DNA from: Porticoccus sp964276025
GTDB taxonomy: Bacteria > Pseudomonadota > Gammaproteobacteria > Pseudomonadales > Porticoccaceae
Direction of reading: 5' to 3'
Length of the DNA stretch: 64,000 nt
Assembly: GCA_964276025.1 (NCBI GenBank)
Contig: CAXYDD010000002.1
Location: forward strand, 372,001-436,000
Made by a program: the position numbers and the translations under genes. The notes beneath the pieces are model-generated. The model made no database searches. It saw only the letters and a list, made by a program, of their open reading frames with translations, and was not told the origin of the DNA. Below are positions 35,867-44,784 of this stretch, piece after piece. Within the stretch, counting starts at the first letter, position 1. The number at the start of each line of letters is the position of its first letter.

Positions 35867-36526
35867 ATGACTGAAAAACCAAGTAGTAAAGGGATTCGTA
35901 ATACTCTTCTAGGGGTCTTTGCGTTTATATTTTTAATCATGCTCGCTTTCCTTAATAAAATTAATACTGAGTATATTCTCACTCATCAAGAGTTAATGGA
36001 CAAAGGTGCAGTCTTATTAGAAACACCAAGGAAATTTAGTGGATTCGAATTGGTTGATCACGATAGACAGCCTTTTACTATGAAGAACTTACAAGGTAAA
36101 TGGACATTATTATTTTTTGGTTTTACTCATTGCCCAGATATTTGTCCAACTACTATGGCTACGGCAGCTAATTTTTATGAATCCTTATCTGGGGAGGATC
36201 AAAATAAGGTACAGATTGCATTGATTTCTTTAGACCCAGAGAGAGACACTGCAGAAAAACTCTCTCAGTATGTAACTTATTTTAACGAAGATTTTATAGG
36301 AGCCACAGCTAGCAAATACGTATTAATGAGCCTTGGAGTTCAGTTGAACGCCCCTTATTCAAAAGTTCCACTAGGTGAAGAAAATTACACAATTGATCAT
36401 AGTGGCAATATAGTTATCATTAATCCCTATGGACACTATCACGGTTTCTTTAGGCCGCCATTTGACCCAGAAAAAATGGAAGTTTCCTTAAACTCAATTA
36501 TGTTAGCCTTCGATAAAAAACAATAG
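35867..36526 (+). CDS. SCO1/SenC-family copper chaperone
   Basis: Membrane-anchored thioredoxin-fold protein that loads copper into the CuA site of CoxB. It has an N-terminal helix, then FSGFELVDHDRQPFTM, the copper motif FGFTHCPDICPTTM (CxxxC) and the distal His in YTIDHSGNIVIINPYG. About 219 residues. The ATG at 35867 with AAGGA upstream is preferred to the TTG at 35819. It closes the rightward assembly group and is convergent with znuB. Confidence 0.94.
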   Translation: MTEKPSSKGIRNTLLGVFAFIFLIMLAFLNKINTEYILTHQELMDKGAVLLETPRKFSGFELVDHDRQPFTMKNLQGKWTLLFFGFTHCPDICPTTMATAANFYESLSGEDQNKVQIALISLDPERDTAEKLSQYVTYFNEDFIGATASKYVLMSLGVQLNAPYSKVPLGEENYTIDHSGNIVIINPYGHYHGFFRPPFDPEKMEVSLNSIMLAFDKKQ

Positions 36527-36528
36527 TT

Positions 36529-37311
36529 TTATTTATTTTTATTAGTGAGCGAAAGCAAAAATAGTGATCCTGCACTTAAAACTATCGATGGCCCAGCAGG
36601 AGTGTCTATAAACCATGATGCTAGCAGGCCTAATACAACAGATAAAGAGCCTATTAGGCTTGCAAAAACAGCCATCTGTTCTGGTGTCTTTGAGTAATTC
36701 CTTGCAGTAGCTGCTGGAATGATCAACAGTGAGGTTATCAGTAGTACTCCAACCACTTTCATAGCAACGGCGATCACTAGTGCAATAATAAGCATAAATA
36801 TCATTCGAACTAATTTAAATTTTATACCTTCAGTCCTACCTAAATCCTCATCAATAGTTATTGCTAATAGCGGGCTCCATATTTTTACTAATAATAACAA
36901 TGTAATAGCACTAATCGTATATACAGTAATTACATCTTTAAAATTTACGGTTAAAAGATCACCAAATAAAAGACTCATCAAGTCTATCTTTACATCTGGC
37001 ATCAACGTAATTACAACTAATCCACACGCTAAAGATGTATGCGAAAGTATCCCAAGTAATGTATCAGAAGCAAGATTCTTATTTTGCTCTAATCCGACGA
37101 GTATTAATGCAAACACGAGACAAGTGAAAATGACAGATACTGTTGGGTTAACTGAAAAAATTAAACCGAGAGCTATTCCCAGTAATGACGAATGTGCTAG
37201 TGTATCTCCAAAATACGCCATACGTCGCCATACAATAAATGTACCAAGAGGCCCGGTTATTAATGCAACACCTATACCGGCAAGTAATGCATATAAAAGA
37301 ACATCAATCAT
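36529..37311 (-). CDS. znuB: Zinc ABC transporter permease ZnuB
   Basis: Membrane subunit of the high-affinity zinc importer, ABC-3 family, with about eight helices. Features include RMAYFGDTLAHSSLLGIALG and LLITSLLIIPAATARNYSKTPEQM. About 260 residues from the ATG at 37311, which overlaps the znuC end by eight bases (ATGATTGA); an ATG at 37329 is also in frame. A long antisense frame (36719-37333) is a shadow. Confidence 0.95.
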   Translation of the reverse strand: MIDVLLYALLAGIGVALITGPLGTFIVWRRMAYFGDTLAHSSLLGIALGLIFSVNPTVSVIFTCLVFALILVGLEQNKNLASDTLLGILSHTSLACGLVVITLMPDVKIDLMSLLFGDLLTVNFKDVITVYTISAITLLLLVKIWSPLLAITIDEDLGRTEGIKFKLVRMIFMLIIALVIAVAMKVVGVLLITSLLIIPAATARNYSKTPEQMAVFASLIGSLSVVLGLLASWFIDTPAGPSIVLSAGSLFLLSLTNKNK

Positions 37312-38068
37312 GACTATGTCCATTTTCATCTAACTTTGATGATTTTACTGCTCCATGTAATCCGTGTTTATGGTCGTGATGATGTGTGTATGTAGCATAA
37401 GTATTGGTATTTTCACCAAAAAGTTCTATAAATGCAGGATTCTTGCTCACTTGATCAGGTCGACCATGGCAACATACATGATTATTTAAACATAAGACTT
37501 CATTTGTTGAGGACATTACTACATGTAGATCATGAGACACCATTAATACTGCACAATTTAGCTTTTTATGTAACTCCGCTATAAGCTTATAGAGAGCCTC
37601 TTGCCCAGCAACATCGACACCCTGCACAGGTTCATCGAGTACTAAGAAGTTCGGTTTGCATAAAATTGCACGAGCCAAAAGAGCTCTTTGCATTTCACCA
37701 CCTGACAATGACGATAACGGGCATTTCATCAGATCTATAATTCCCACTTCTTTTAAAACATCACTACACATTTTAGTATTTTTTTCAGTTAGCTTTAAAA
37801 ATCTTTCCAAAGTGATTGGAAGAGTTGGGTCGATATGAAGCTTTTGTGGCATATAACCAATTCGTAAATCAGGAGATCGAAAAACTTCTCCCTCATCGAT
37901 ATTTATCAGATTAAGAATAATTTTTACAAGTGTTGTTTTACCTGCGCCGTTGGGACCAATAAGTGTAATAATTTGCCCCGGATTTATAGATAAACTTACA
38001 GAGGATAAGGTTGTTTTCGTATTATGATATTTGCTTATCTTATTAAGAGTAATTAGCGGGGAATTCAT
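37304..38068 (-). CDS. znuC: Zinc ABC transporter ATP-binding protein ZnuC
   Basis: ATPase of the zinc importer. Walker A is LIGPNGAGKTTL, the signature is LSSLSGGEMQRALLARAI, Walker B is FLVLDEPVQGVD, and the H-loop is VSHDLHVV. The C-terminal tail is rich in His (THHHDHKHGLHG and NGHSHD), which may bind zinc. 254 residues. It lies between zur and znuB in one leftward operon. Confidence 0.96.
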   Translation of the reverse strand: MNSPLITLNKISKYHNTKTTLSSVSLSINPGQIITLIGPNGAGKTTLVKIILNLINIDEGEVFRSPDLRIGYMPQKLHIDPTLPITLERFLKLTEKNTKMCSDVLKEVGIIDLMKCPLSSLSGGEMQRALLARAILCKPNFLVLDEPVQGVDVAGQEALYKLIAELHKKLNCAVLMVSHDLHVVMSSTNEVLCLNNHVCCHGRPDQVSKNPAFIELFGENTNTYATYTHHHDHKHGLHGAVKSSKLDENGHSHD

Positions 38069-38079
38069 ACTTTATTTTC

Positions 38080-38565
38080 CTATTTGCAATCTGGGCATAA
38101 ACCAATTATCTCAACTACTTGTTGTTCAACTACAAAGCCTGTTCTTTCTGCTGTATGCTCAATTACATTATTAATTTGGTCGGTACTGCATTCAGCAGTG
38201 GCATGACAATTACGACAGATAAGAAAAAAATTATTATATATTTTTTCAGGAAAAGATCTGCCTATATATGCATTTAATGTACTTATACGATGAATTAAAC
38301 GAAGTTTTGTTAGAAATTCTAAGGCCCGATATACTGAGGGGGCTTTAATCCGTTTCCCTGTATTGATGTTTAGAGATAAACTATCAACTATATCATAAGC
38401 TCCAACGGGTTGGTGGCTAGACCAGACAGCCTTAAAAACATCTTCTCTTATTAAAGTGAGTCGAACATTCTTTTTTTCGCATATTACTTTAGCTTTTTGT
38501 AAAGCAGCAACAATGCATTGATCATGGTCATGGTCTTTATATGCAAGACGAGAATATGCTAACAT
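38080..38565 (-). CDS. zur: Zinc uptake regulator Zur (Fur family)
   Basis: Zinc-responsive repressor. A winged helix (RLTLIREDVFKAVWSSHQPVGAYD, APSVYRALEFLTKLRLIHRI) precedes a dimerisation domain with two CxxC pairs, CRNCHATAEC and LCPDCK, for structural zinc. About 161 residues. ATG at 38565 is chosen because AGGTGG is five bases upstream; GTG at 38574 lies in that site. It is the first gene of zur-znuC-znuB and divergent from znuA, with Zur-box palindromes between. Confidence 0.94.
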   Translation of the reverse strand: MLAYSRLAYKDHDHDQCIVAALQKAKVICEKKNVRLTLIREDVFKAVWSSHQPVGAYDIVDSLSLNINTGKRIKAPSVYRALEFLTKLRLIHRISTLNAYIGRSFPEKIYNNFFLICRNCHATAECSTDQINNVIEHTAERTGFVVEQQVVEIIGLCPDCK

Positions 38566-38587
38566 AATTACCACCTAATTATCATGA

Positions 38588-38602
38588 TGTTATAATATAA
38601 CA
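38588..38602. promoter_or_regulatory. Zur box of the zur-znuCB promoter
   Basis: TGTTATAATATAACA is a perfect 15-bp palindrome, the core of the gammaproteobacterial Zur site. It lies 23 bases before the zur start, so zur and znuCB are probably repressed by Zur and zinc. Confidence 0.8.
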
Positions 38603-38669
38603 CTATTACTTTATTTGAACCTTAATTAAATCAAATTTGTTCAATTTACTGAATGAGATATATGTTATT

Positions 38670-38684
38670 GTTATAATGTAACAT
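38670..38684. promoter_or_regulatory. Zur box of the znuA promoter
   Basis: TGTTATAATGTAACA differs from the perfect palindrome upstream of zur by one base. It lies 25 bases before the znuA start. Confidence 0.78.
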
Positions 38685-38709
38685 TAAAATTATTTTAGAG
38701 GTATAAAAA

Positions 38710-39636
38710 ATGTTGAGGTCTTTCTTATTAATACTAACCATATCATTGATTGTCAATCCTGTATTTGCGTCACAAAGTATATCTATAGCGAGCTCTATTA
38801 GACCCATAGCTATGTTAATCAAAGCTGTTACTGGTGATGAGACCCCAGTAAAAATATTGCTACCGGGCAATATTTCACCACATGATTTTCGCCTTAAGTT
38901 TTCAGATATTAAATTAATCAAAGAATCTGATTTATTTTTCTGGGTAGGCCCTAATCTTGAAAGCGGAATATCCAAAGCAGTTAAAACTCATGGTTCATCA
39001 AATATAATTAAATTAATTGATATTGACGATCTTAGTTGGCCTAAATTCGTTGGCGAGGTCAGCCATAATCATTCGGTTCACCACCACGGACATCATAATG
39101 AGCATGAAAGCAATGAAGCTACTCTGGATAACAGGGATTCTCATATTTGGCTAAGTCCAAAAAATGCTATGAGGATTGTCGCAGTAATAAATGACTCTCT
39201 GGGAAGAAAATATCCTGACAAAAAAGAATTTTTTAAAAAAAATACAAAAAATTTTGAAGCATCAATAAGATCTTTGGATACAGTAATTAGTTCTAGGCTT
39301 GAAGAAATAAAACATAAAGGGTTCTTAGTAGCGCATGATGGATATCGTCACTTCATTGATTATTATGATCTTAATCAATTAGGTGTAATTGATTTAACAG
39401 ATGATATTTCTCCAAGCGCTAAACATAAGGGCAATCTCAATAAAATAAGTGATAAGACTTCTTGTATTTTTACCGACCCTCAACACAGCAGTAAAGCAGC
39501 AAATCAATTATCAGAAAAGTTCAATATAAAGTCTAGAGAATTGGATTTAATGGGACATAATGTTCCCTTAAGGAAAAATAGTTATATAGATTTTCTTAGT
39601 AAATTATCTGAAACAGTCGTAGAGTGTTTAAAGTAA
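38710..39636 (+). CDS. znuA: Zinc ABC transporter substrate-binding protein ZnuA
   Basis: Periplasmic zinc-capture protein of the cluster A-I family. A signal peptide ends near residue 20 (VFASQS). The metal sites appear in SPHDFRLKFSD and DSHIWLSPKNAM, and in FLVAHDGYRHFIDYY. Between them is the His-rich loop SHNHSVHHHGHHNEHE (about residues 117-132), characteristic of zinc rather than manganese binders. 308 residues. It is transcribed away from zur. Confidence 0.95.
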   Translation: MLRSFLLILTISLIVNPVFASQSISIASSIRPIAMLIKAVTGDETPVKILLPGNISPHDFRLKFSDIKLIKESDLFFWVGPNLESGISKAVKTHGSSNIIKLIDIDDLSWPKFVGEVSHNHSVHHHGHHNEHESNEATLDNRDSHIWLSPKNAMRIVAVINDSLGRKYPDKKEFFKKNTKNFEASIRSLDTVISSRLEEIKHKGFLVAHDGYRHFIDYYDLNQLGVIDLTDDISPSAKHKGNLNKISDKTSCIFTDPQHSSKAANQLSEKFNIKSRELDLMGHNVPLRKNSYIDFLSKLSETVVECLK

Positions 39637-39664
39637 AATTAATTTATGACGATGGTAGATATAT

Positions 39665-42388
39665 ATGGCTAATGATACCCCGCTAATTTTAGTAGATGGA
39701 TCATCATATCTCTATAGAGCATTTCATGCTTTGCCTCCGTTAACAACATCCTCTGGCCAGCCAACAGGTGCGGTTAAAGGTGTCATAGCGATGATGCGAA
39801 GAATGATAAAAGATTATCCAGATAGTCCAATTGTGGTCGTTTTTGATGCTAAAGGTAAAACATTCAGAGACAACTTATATGCAGAATATAAGTCACAAAG
39901 GCCACCTATGCCAGATGACTTACGTTTACAAATAGAGCCTATTCATAAAATTATTGAAGCGATGGGCTTGCCGATACTCATTGAAAAAGGTGTTGAAGCA
40001 GATGATGTTATTGGAACTCTAGCATTAAGCGCGGCAGCTCAAGAAAGAAATGTGATAATTTCTACTGGCGATAAAGATATGGCTCAGTTAGTAGGCCCGT
40101 ATGTAAGTCTTATCAACACAATGACAGATAAATTTATGGATCGACAGGGTGTAATTAATAAATTTGGTGTACCCCCCGAACTTATAATTGATTATTTGGC
40201 TCTTGTGGGTGATAAGTCAGATAATATACCTGGGGTACCTGGAGTCGGAGAAAAAACAGCATTGGGTATGTTGCAAGGAATTGGTGGCCTCGAAGATATA
40301 TATAATGACGTCGAAACTATTGCTGAACTAGGATTCCGAGGTGCAAAAAAAATACCACAAAAGATGCTGGATCATAAAGACTTAGCAGATTTGTCGTATA
40401 AGCTAGCAACGATAAAAACAAATGTTGAACTTGATCGAACTATTGATAGCCTCATCAACGAAAAAACAGACGATCAAGTACTTCTTTTTTGGTTCAAAAA
40501 ATTAGAATTAAAAACATGGGCTAATGAGATACTTACTCATCAACATGAAGATAATACAAGCATTTCCGCAGAGACCAGAAAAGTTGACTATCATATTATA
40601 TATTCAGAGACTGAATTTGAGAGCTGGATAGAGAAGCTTGAGTCAGCTAAATATTTTTCATTTGATACTGAAACAACAAGTTTAAATTATATGGAAGCCA
40701 AAATCGTTGGCGTATCTTTCGCTATTGAACCGTTCAAGGCAGTCTATGTACCTCTAGGGCATGATTATCTTGGTGCACCAGTACAGATGAACTGTGAAAA
40801 AACTTTACAAAAATTAAAAAAAATTCTTGAAGACCCCTCTATTTTTAAGCTTGGCCAAAATCTCAAATATGACATGAACGTCTTAAAAAATTATGGAATT
40901 TTCTTATCAGGAGTAAAATTTGACACTATGCTTGAGTCATATGTTCTAAACTCAGTAGATAGCCGACATGATATGGATAGCCTCGCTTTAAAATATCTAG
41001 ACACAAAAACTATAAGTTTCGAGGAGGTTGCAGGTAAAGGCTCTAGTCAGCTTACTTTTAATCAAATTCCTTTAGAGATTGCAGCACCTTATGCTGCAGA
41101 AGATGCTGATATAACTATACAGCTCCATCAAAATATTTTTCCGCTTTTAGAGAACCAGATAGGCCCATTAAGAGTATTTAGAGATATAGAAATCCCACTT
41201 ATACCTGTTCTGTCTTCCATTGAGAGAAATGGGGCACTAGTAGACGCTAAATTGTTGCATACACATAGTAAAGAATTAGGTTTGAGGCTTAAAGAAATAG
41301 AAGAAAATGCATATAAACTGGCTGGGAGCGAGTTTAATCTAGCTTCCCCAAAACAAATAGGGGAGATTCTGTTTGAAAAGCTAAAAATTCCAGTTTTAAA
41401 AAAAACCGCAAAAGGAGCCCCTTCGACTAAAGAAGAGGTTTTGACTGAATTAGCGATAGATTATCCTTTACCTAAAATATTATTAGAGTATCGCACTCTA
41501 TCCAAACTAAGGTCCACTTATACAGATAAGCTTCCTCAAATGATTAGCCCAATAACTGGTAGAATACATACATCGTATCATCAGGCTATAACTGCAACTG
41601 GCAGACTTTCTTCATCAGACCCTAACTTACAAAATATTCCAATTCGAACATCAGAAGGAAGAAGAATTAGACAAGCGTTTGTGGCACCAAAAGGAACTAA
41701 AATATTAGCTGCCGATTATTCACAAATAGAGTTAAGAATAATGGCTCATTTATCCTCAGATGAGGGTTTAACTAATGCATTTTTACAAGGAATGGATGTT
41801 CATCAGGCAACAGCAGCAGAGGTATTCGGTGTTGACTTGAACAAAGTCACAAAGGACCAACGCAGAAGCGCTAAGGCAATTAATTTCGGATTAATATATG
41901 GTATGTCAGCATTTGGTTTGGGTCGCCAGTTGCATATCGGCAGGCAAAAGGCTCAGGTGTACATAGATAAATATTTTAGTCGCTATCCTGATGTAAAAGC
42001 TTATATGGATGATACTCGCAAGAGCTCCTCTGAAAGAGGTTATGTGGAAACTTTATTTGGACGCCGACTTTATTTACCTGAAATAAATTCGAGTAATGGC
42101 ATGCGAAGGCAGGCGGCGGAAAGAACAGCTATTAACGCTCCAATGCAAGGTACCGCTGCAGATATAATTAAATTAGCAATGATAGAAGTAGATAGTTGGT
42201 TATCAAAAGAAGGATTAAGCTCTAGAATGATAATGCAGGTGCATGATGAGCTTGTTTTGGAAGTACCAGAGGTCGAAGAAGGAATCATCAGAGAGGGCTT
42301 GGTAAAATTAATGACAGGAGTTGTAAATTTAAGCATACCATTATTGGTAGATTTAGGTAGCGGTGCAAATTGGGATGAAGCACATTAA
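39665..42388 (+). CDS. polA: DNA polymerase I
   Basis: Replication and repair polymerase with all three activities. The N-terminal 5'-3' exonuclease has ILVDGSSYLYRAFHALP and GVEADDVIGTLA, with VGDKSDNIPGVPGVGEKTA. The 3'-5' exonuclease retains its acidic residues (FDTETTSL near residue 335, YAAEDADIT), so proofreading should be active. The polymerase domain has DYSQIELRIMAHLSSD, RRSAKAINFGLIYGMSAFGLG and MQVHDELVLEV. 907 residues. It is followed by a predicted small RNA gene. Confidence 0.97.
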   Translation: MANDTPLILVDGSSYLYRAFHALPPLTTSSGQPTGAVKGVIAMMRRMIKDYPDSPIVVVFDAKGKTFRDNLYAEYKSQRPPMPDDLRLQIEPIHKIIEAMGLPILIEKGVEADDVIGTLALSAAAQERNVIISTGDKDMAQLVGPYVSLINTMTDKFMDRQGVINKFGVPPELIIDYLALVGDKSDNIPGVPGVGEKTALGMLQGIGGLEDIYNDVETIAELGFRGAKKIPQKMLDHKDLADLSYKLATIKTNVELDRTIDSLINEKTDDQVLLFWFKKLELKTWANEILTHQHEDNTSISAETRKVDYHIIYSETEFESWIEKLESAKYFSFDTETTSLNYMEAKIVGVSFAIEPFKAVYVPLGHDYLGAPVQMNCEKTLQKLKKILEDPSIFKLGQNLKYDMNVLKNYGIFLSGVKFDTMLESYVLNSVDSRHDMDSLALKYLDTKTISFEEVAGKGSSQLTFNQIPLEIAAPYAAEDADITIQLHQNIFPLLENQIGPLRVFRDIEIPLIPVLSSIERNGALVDAKLLHTHSKELGLRLKEIEENAYKLAGSEFNLASPKQIGEILFEKLKIPVLKKTAKGAPSTKEEVLTELAIDYPLPKILLEYRTLSKLRSTYTDKLPQMISPITGRIHTSYHQAITATGRLSSSDPNLQNIPIRTSEGRRIRQAFVAPKGTKILAADYSQIELRIMAHLSSDEGLTNAFLQGMDVHQATAAEVFGVDLNKVTKDQRRSAKAINFGLIYGMSAFGLGRQLHIGRQKAQVYIDKYFSRYPDVKAYMDDTRKSSSERGYVETLFGRRLYLPEINSSNGMRRQAAERTAINAPMQGTAADIIKLAMIEVDSWLSKEGLSSRMIMQVHDELVLEVPEVEEGIIREGLVKLMTGVVNLSIPLLVDLGSGANWDEAH

Positions 42389-42404
42389 ATTTTTTTATTT
42401 TTTA

Positions 42405-42433
42405 TTGAACTTTTTCGTTAAGATGCGTCTAAC
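42405..42433 (+). promoter_or_regulatory. Promoter of the predicted polA-engB small RNA
   Basis: TTGAAC (42405-42410), a 17-bp spacer and TCTAAC (42428-42433) form a reasonable sigma-70-type promoter 16 bases after polA. It points into a gap with no protein gene that ends in a terminator about 90 bases on. Confidence 0.5.
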
Positions 42434-42439
42434 CTAATA

Positions 42440-42530
42440 CGCAACAAAGATTTTTGTTTTTTCCTAATAAAGACTTTTCTCTCCTAGCGTAACACCTAAA
42501 CCCAATCACCGCCGATGATTGGGTTTTTTT
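42440..42530 (+). ncRNA. Predicted small RNA between polA and engB (Spot 42/ErsA position)
   Basis: A promoter, about 90 transcribed bases without an open frame, and a strong terminator make a complete small RNA unit. Its middle is pyrimidine-rich, with TTTTTCC and CTTTTCTCTCCT; the latter could pair with Shine-Dalgarno regions. In E. coli spf (Spot 42) and in Pseudomonas ersA lie in the same polA-engB gap. Sequence similarity to either is not evident by eye; the call rests on position and architecture. Confidence 0.5.
42498..42530 (+). terminator. Rho-independent terminator of the polA-engB small RNA
   Basis: A perfect 11-bp stem, AAACCCAATCA/TGATTGGGTTT, with a 7-base loop (42498-42526) is followed by four further T (seven in a row). 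On the minus strand it lacks a T run, so it serves the plus strand. Confidence 0.88.
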
Positions 42531-42541
42531 ATGGGTATAAT

Positions 42542-43147
42542 TTAATCTAACCAGGTTGCTAATTTATGTTTTAACTCGTCAAGACCAAATCTCTTAATTG
42601 ATGAAAAAGCTTGTATAGTAAAATTAGCACTTAACTTTTCTTTAGTTAGTTCTTCTTCTACACTCAGAAGCGTATTATTTATGGCCCCTCTTTTCAATTT
42701 GTCTGATTTTGTCAGTAATAAATGAACAGGCATCTTAGACTCTGATGCCCAGCGTATGATTTGCCAATCATATTTCTGAAGTGGATGCCGGATATCCATC
42801 AATATAATCACCCCCACAAGAGATTGTCTTTCTTGAAGATATCCTGCAAGATTACGATTCCAGTCTCTTTTAACAGCAGCTGGTACTTTAGCAAACCCAT
42901 AACCTGGAAGATCAACCAAACGACGATCTTCACTTAGGGAAAAAAAATTAAGCAATTGAGTGCGACCCGGAGTTTTACTGGTTCTTGCAAGTTTTTTGTT
43001 GTCCGTCAAAGTATTAATGACACTCGACTTACCAGCATTAGATCGCCCAGCAAAAGCAACCTCCTTACCCTCATCAGCAGGTGACTGTTTAACAGAAGGA
43101 GCGCTCATTAAAAAACTAGTTTTATTAAATAAAATAGTATTAGACAT
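42542..43147 (-). CDS. engB: Ribosome biogenesis GTPase EngB (YihA)
   Basis: GTPase needed for large-subunit assembly. The G motifs are in order: FAGRSNAGKSSVIN (G1), TSKTPGRTQLLNFF (G2), LVDLPGYGFAKV (G3), LLLTKSDKL (G4) and QAFSSIK (G5-like). 201 residues. It is leftward, divergent from cytochrome c4, and sits after polA as in other gammaproteobacteria. Confidence 0.96.
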   Translation of the reverse strand: MSNTILFNKTSFLMSAPSVKQSPADEGKEVAFAGRSNAGKSSVINTLTDNKKLARTSKTPGRTQLLNFFSLSEDRRLVDLPGYGFAKVPAAVKRDWNRNLAGYLQERQSLVGVIILMDIRHPLQKYDWQIIRWASESKMPVHLLLTKSDKLKRGAINNTLLSVEEELTKEKLSANFTIQAFSSIKRFGLDELKHKLATWLD

Positions 43148-43177
43148 ATTTAGCCTATGATGTATCGTATTTCTCTA

Positions 43178-43206
43178 TTCGGATAAGGAAAAACTTGGTA
43201 TATAAT
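43178..43206 (+). promoter_or_regulatory. Promoter of the cytochrome c4 gene
   Basis: A perfect TATAAT (43201-43206) with a weak TTCGGA -35 (43178-43183) at 17-bp spacing lies 69 bases before the cytochrome c4 start. Confidence 0.5.
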
Positions 43207-43274
43207 GCCTGAGTTTTAAGCCAGACAACACTAATTTATATATACTACCAGTATGCGGAGAATGGATTAAGCTA

Positions 43275-43913
43275 ATGAAAAGAACGATTTTAAATTTTGT
43301 TATAGTTTCTTGTTGTATCATGAGCCCTTTAGTGGTTTTCGCCTCTGGAGATCCAGCAGCCGGAGAATCAAAAATAGCGATGTGCGCGGGTTGTCATGGC
43401 GGTGACGGAAACAGTGTTGTGCCTTCTTTTCCAAAACTGGCGGGACAGGGTGAAAAGTACCTTACAAAGCAACTTAAAGACGTAAAGTATGGGCGTCGCA
43501 AGATAGCTTCAATGACTGGGATACTTGACTCTTTTTCTGAGCAGGATTTATCTGATATGGCTGCTTACTATGCATCGAAGAAAATGCAAATATCTGGTGC
43601 TCAAGAAGAAAATTTGCAGCTCGGTGAAGCTATATACAGAGGGGGAAATATAGAAACTGGTGTCCCTGCCTGCACTGGTTGCCATTCGCCCTCTGGACAG
43701 GGTAATAGTCCTGCAGGGTACCCTATGTTGGGCGGCCAATATGCACAATATACAGCTAAGCAATTACGAGCATGGCGAACTGGTGCACATGATCCAGAGA
43801 ACGAAGGTGCTAGAAATAATGATGGAGATTCCAAGATTATGCGAGGTGTTGCCGAGCATATGAGCGATATAGAAATAGATGCGGTAGCTAATTTTATTGC
43901 TGGACTGAAATAA
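43275..43913 (+). CDS. Dihaem cytochrome c4
   Basis: Periplasmic electron carrier with two class I cytochrome domains, likely a donor to the oxidase. After a signal peptide (VVFASGDP near residue 24) come two haem motifs, CAGCH in MCAGCHGGDGNS and CTGCH in ACTGCHSPSGQGNS. Probable Met ligands are in KIASMTGIL and DSKIMRGVAEHM. 212 residues. Followed by dsbA, the Pseudomonas order. Confidence 0.94.
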   Translation: MKRTILNFVIVSCCIMSPLVVFASGDPAAGESKIAMCAGCHGGDGNSVVPSFPKLAGQGEKYLTKQLKDVKYGRRKIASMTGILDSFSEQDLSDMAAYYASKKMQISGAQEENLQLGEAIYRGGNIETGVPACTGCHSPSGQGNSPAGYPMLGGQYAQYTAKQLRAWRTGAHDPENEGARNNDGDSKIMRGVAEHMSDIEIDAVANFIAGLK

Positions 43914-44029
43914 TCAAGTTTGCTTACTAGATATTTTTTCTGAAGCTACTGATACAGTCGTCTTTTACAATACATTATCATAAAGTAACGTTCTACGAAT
44001 ATACATGATAGAAAGGATTTTTATAGACT

Positions 44030-44665
44030 ATGAATGTTTTGACTAATTTTTTGTTAGCTGGAATTATATCTTTTATATTGATTTATCAAGTGTCAGCAGA
44101 AACTTATCAATCTGGTGTACATTTCGAAATTCTCTCAAAACCAGTTTTGACTAAAGATTCTTCAAAAGTAGAGGTCGTAGATTTATTTTGGTATGGCTGC
44201 AGTCATTGTTATACTTTTAAAGAGAAACTTGAGTTGTGGCAAAAAAATCAGCTGGATGATGTCTATTTTGTTGGTGTGCCGGCGGTTTGGCAGGCCGAGA
44301 TGAGACTACATGCAAAAGCATATTATTCAGCAAAAGCCTTAAATATTTTTGATAAAGTTCATAGCGCTATCTTTGATGCTATGAATCTTAAAAATAAAAA
44401 ATTGAAAAGTGAGAATGAAATTGCAGATATCTTCATTTCTCATGGTGCAGATCCAAAAGATTTTTCTAAAATATTTAACTCAGGAACCATTGAAATGGCT
44501 GTGGATATCGCAGAAAAAAAACAGGAAAAATATAGGTTAAGGGGCACACCAGAAATAGTAATCAATGGAAAATATAGAATCTCAGGAAGAACTGCTGGTA
44601 GTCAAAGTGATATGCTGAAAGTTGCCTCCTTCTTAATAGAAAAAGAACGCGATTTATTCAAATAG
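44030..44665 (+). CDS. dsbA: Thiol:disulfide interchange protein DsbA
   Basis: Periplasmic disulfide-forming oxidase. A signal peptide (ends VSAETYQ) leads to a thioredoxin fold with an inserted helical domain. The active site is CSHC in LFWYGCSHCYTF, rather than the E. coli CPHC; the dipeptide sets redox potential, so this may differ. The cis-Pro loop is RLRGTPEIVING. 211 residues. It follows the cytochrome c4 gene. Confidence 0.93.
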   Translation: MNVLTNFLLAGIISFILIYQVSAETYQSGVHFEILSKPVLTKDSSKVEVVDLFWYGCSHCYTFKEKLELWQKNQLDDVYFVGVPAVWQAEMRLHAKAYYSAKALNIFDKVHSAIFDAMNLKNKKLKSENEIADIFISHGADPKDFSKIFNSGTIEMAVDIAEKKQEKYRLRGTPEIVINGKYRISGRTAGSQSDMLKVASFLIEKERDLFK

Positions 44666-44784
44666 CACTTAAATTAAATAAATTATTGCACTTAAAGTAA
44701 GTTTTTAATATGAAAGTTTTAATGGATTTGTATTGAGAAAATCCCCTTAAATTTTTAATGCTAAATATTTTCAGGCAAAAAATT

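Noticed and set aside
36719..37333. A 204-codon open frame antisense to znuB
   Set aside because: It exactly shadows a clear ZnuB coding region, has Thr/Ile/Ser-rich low-complexity composition and no ribosome binding site.
44665..44696. Nine-base direct repeat GCACTTAAA after dsbA
   Set aside because: Two copies only, in AT-rich intergenic DNA; no structure or known motif.
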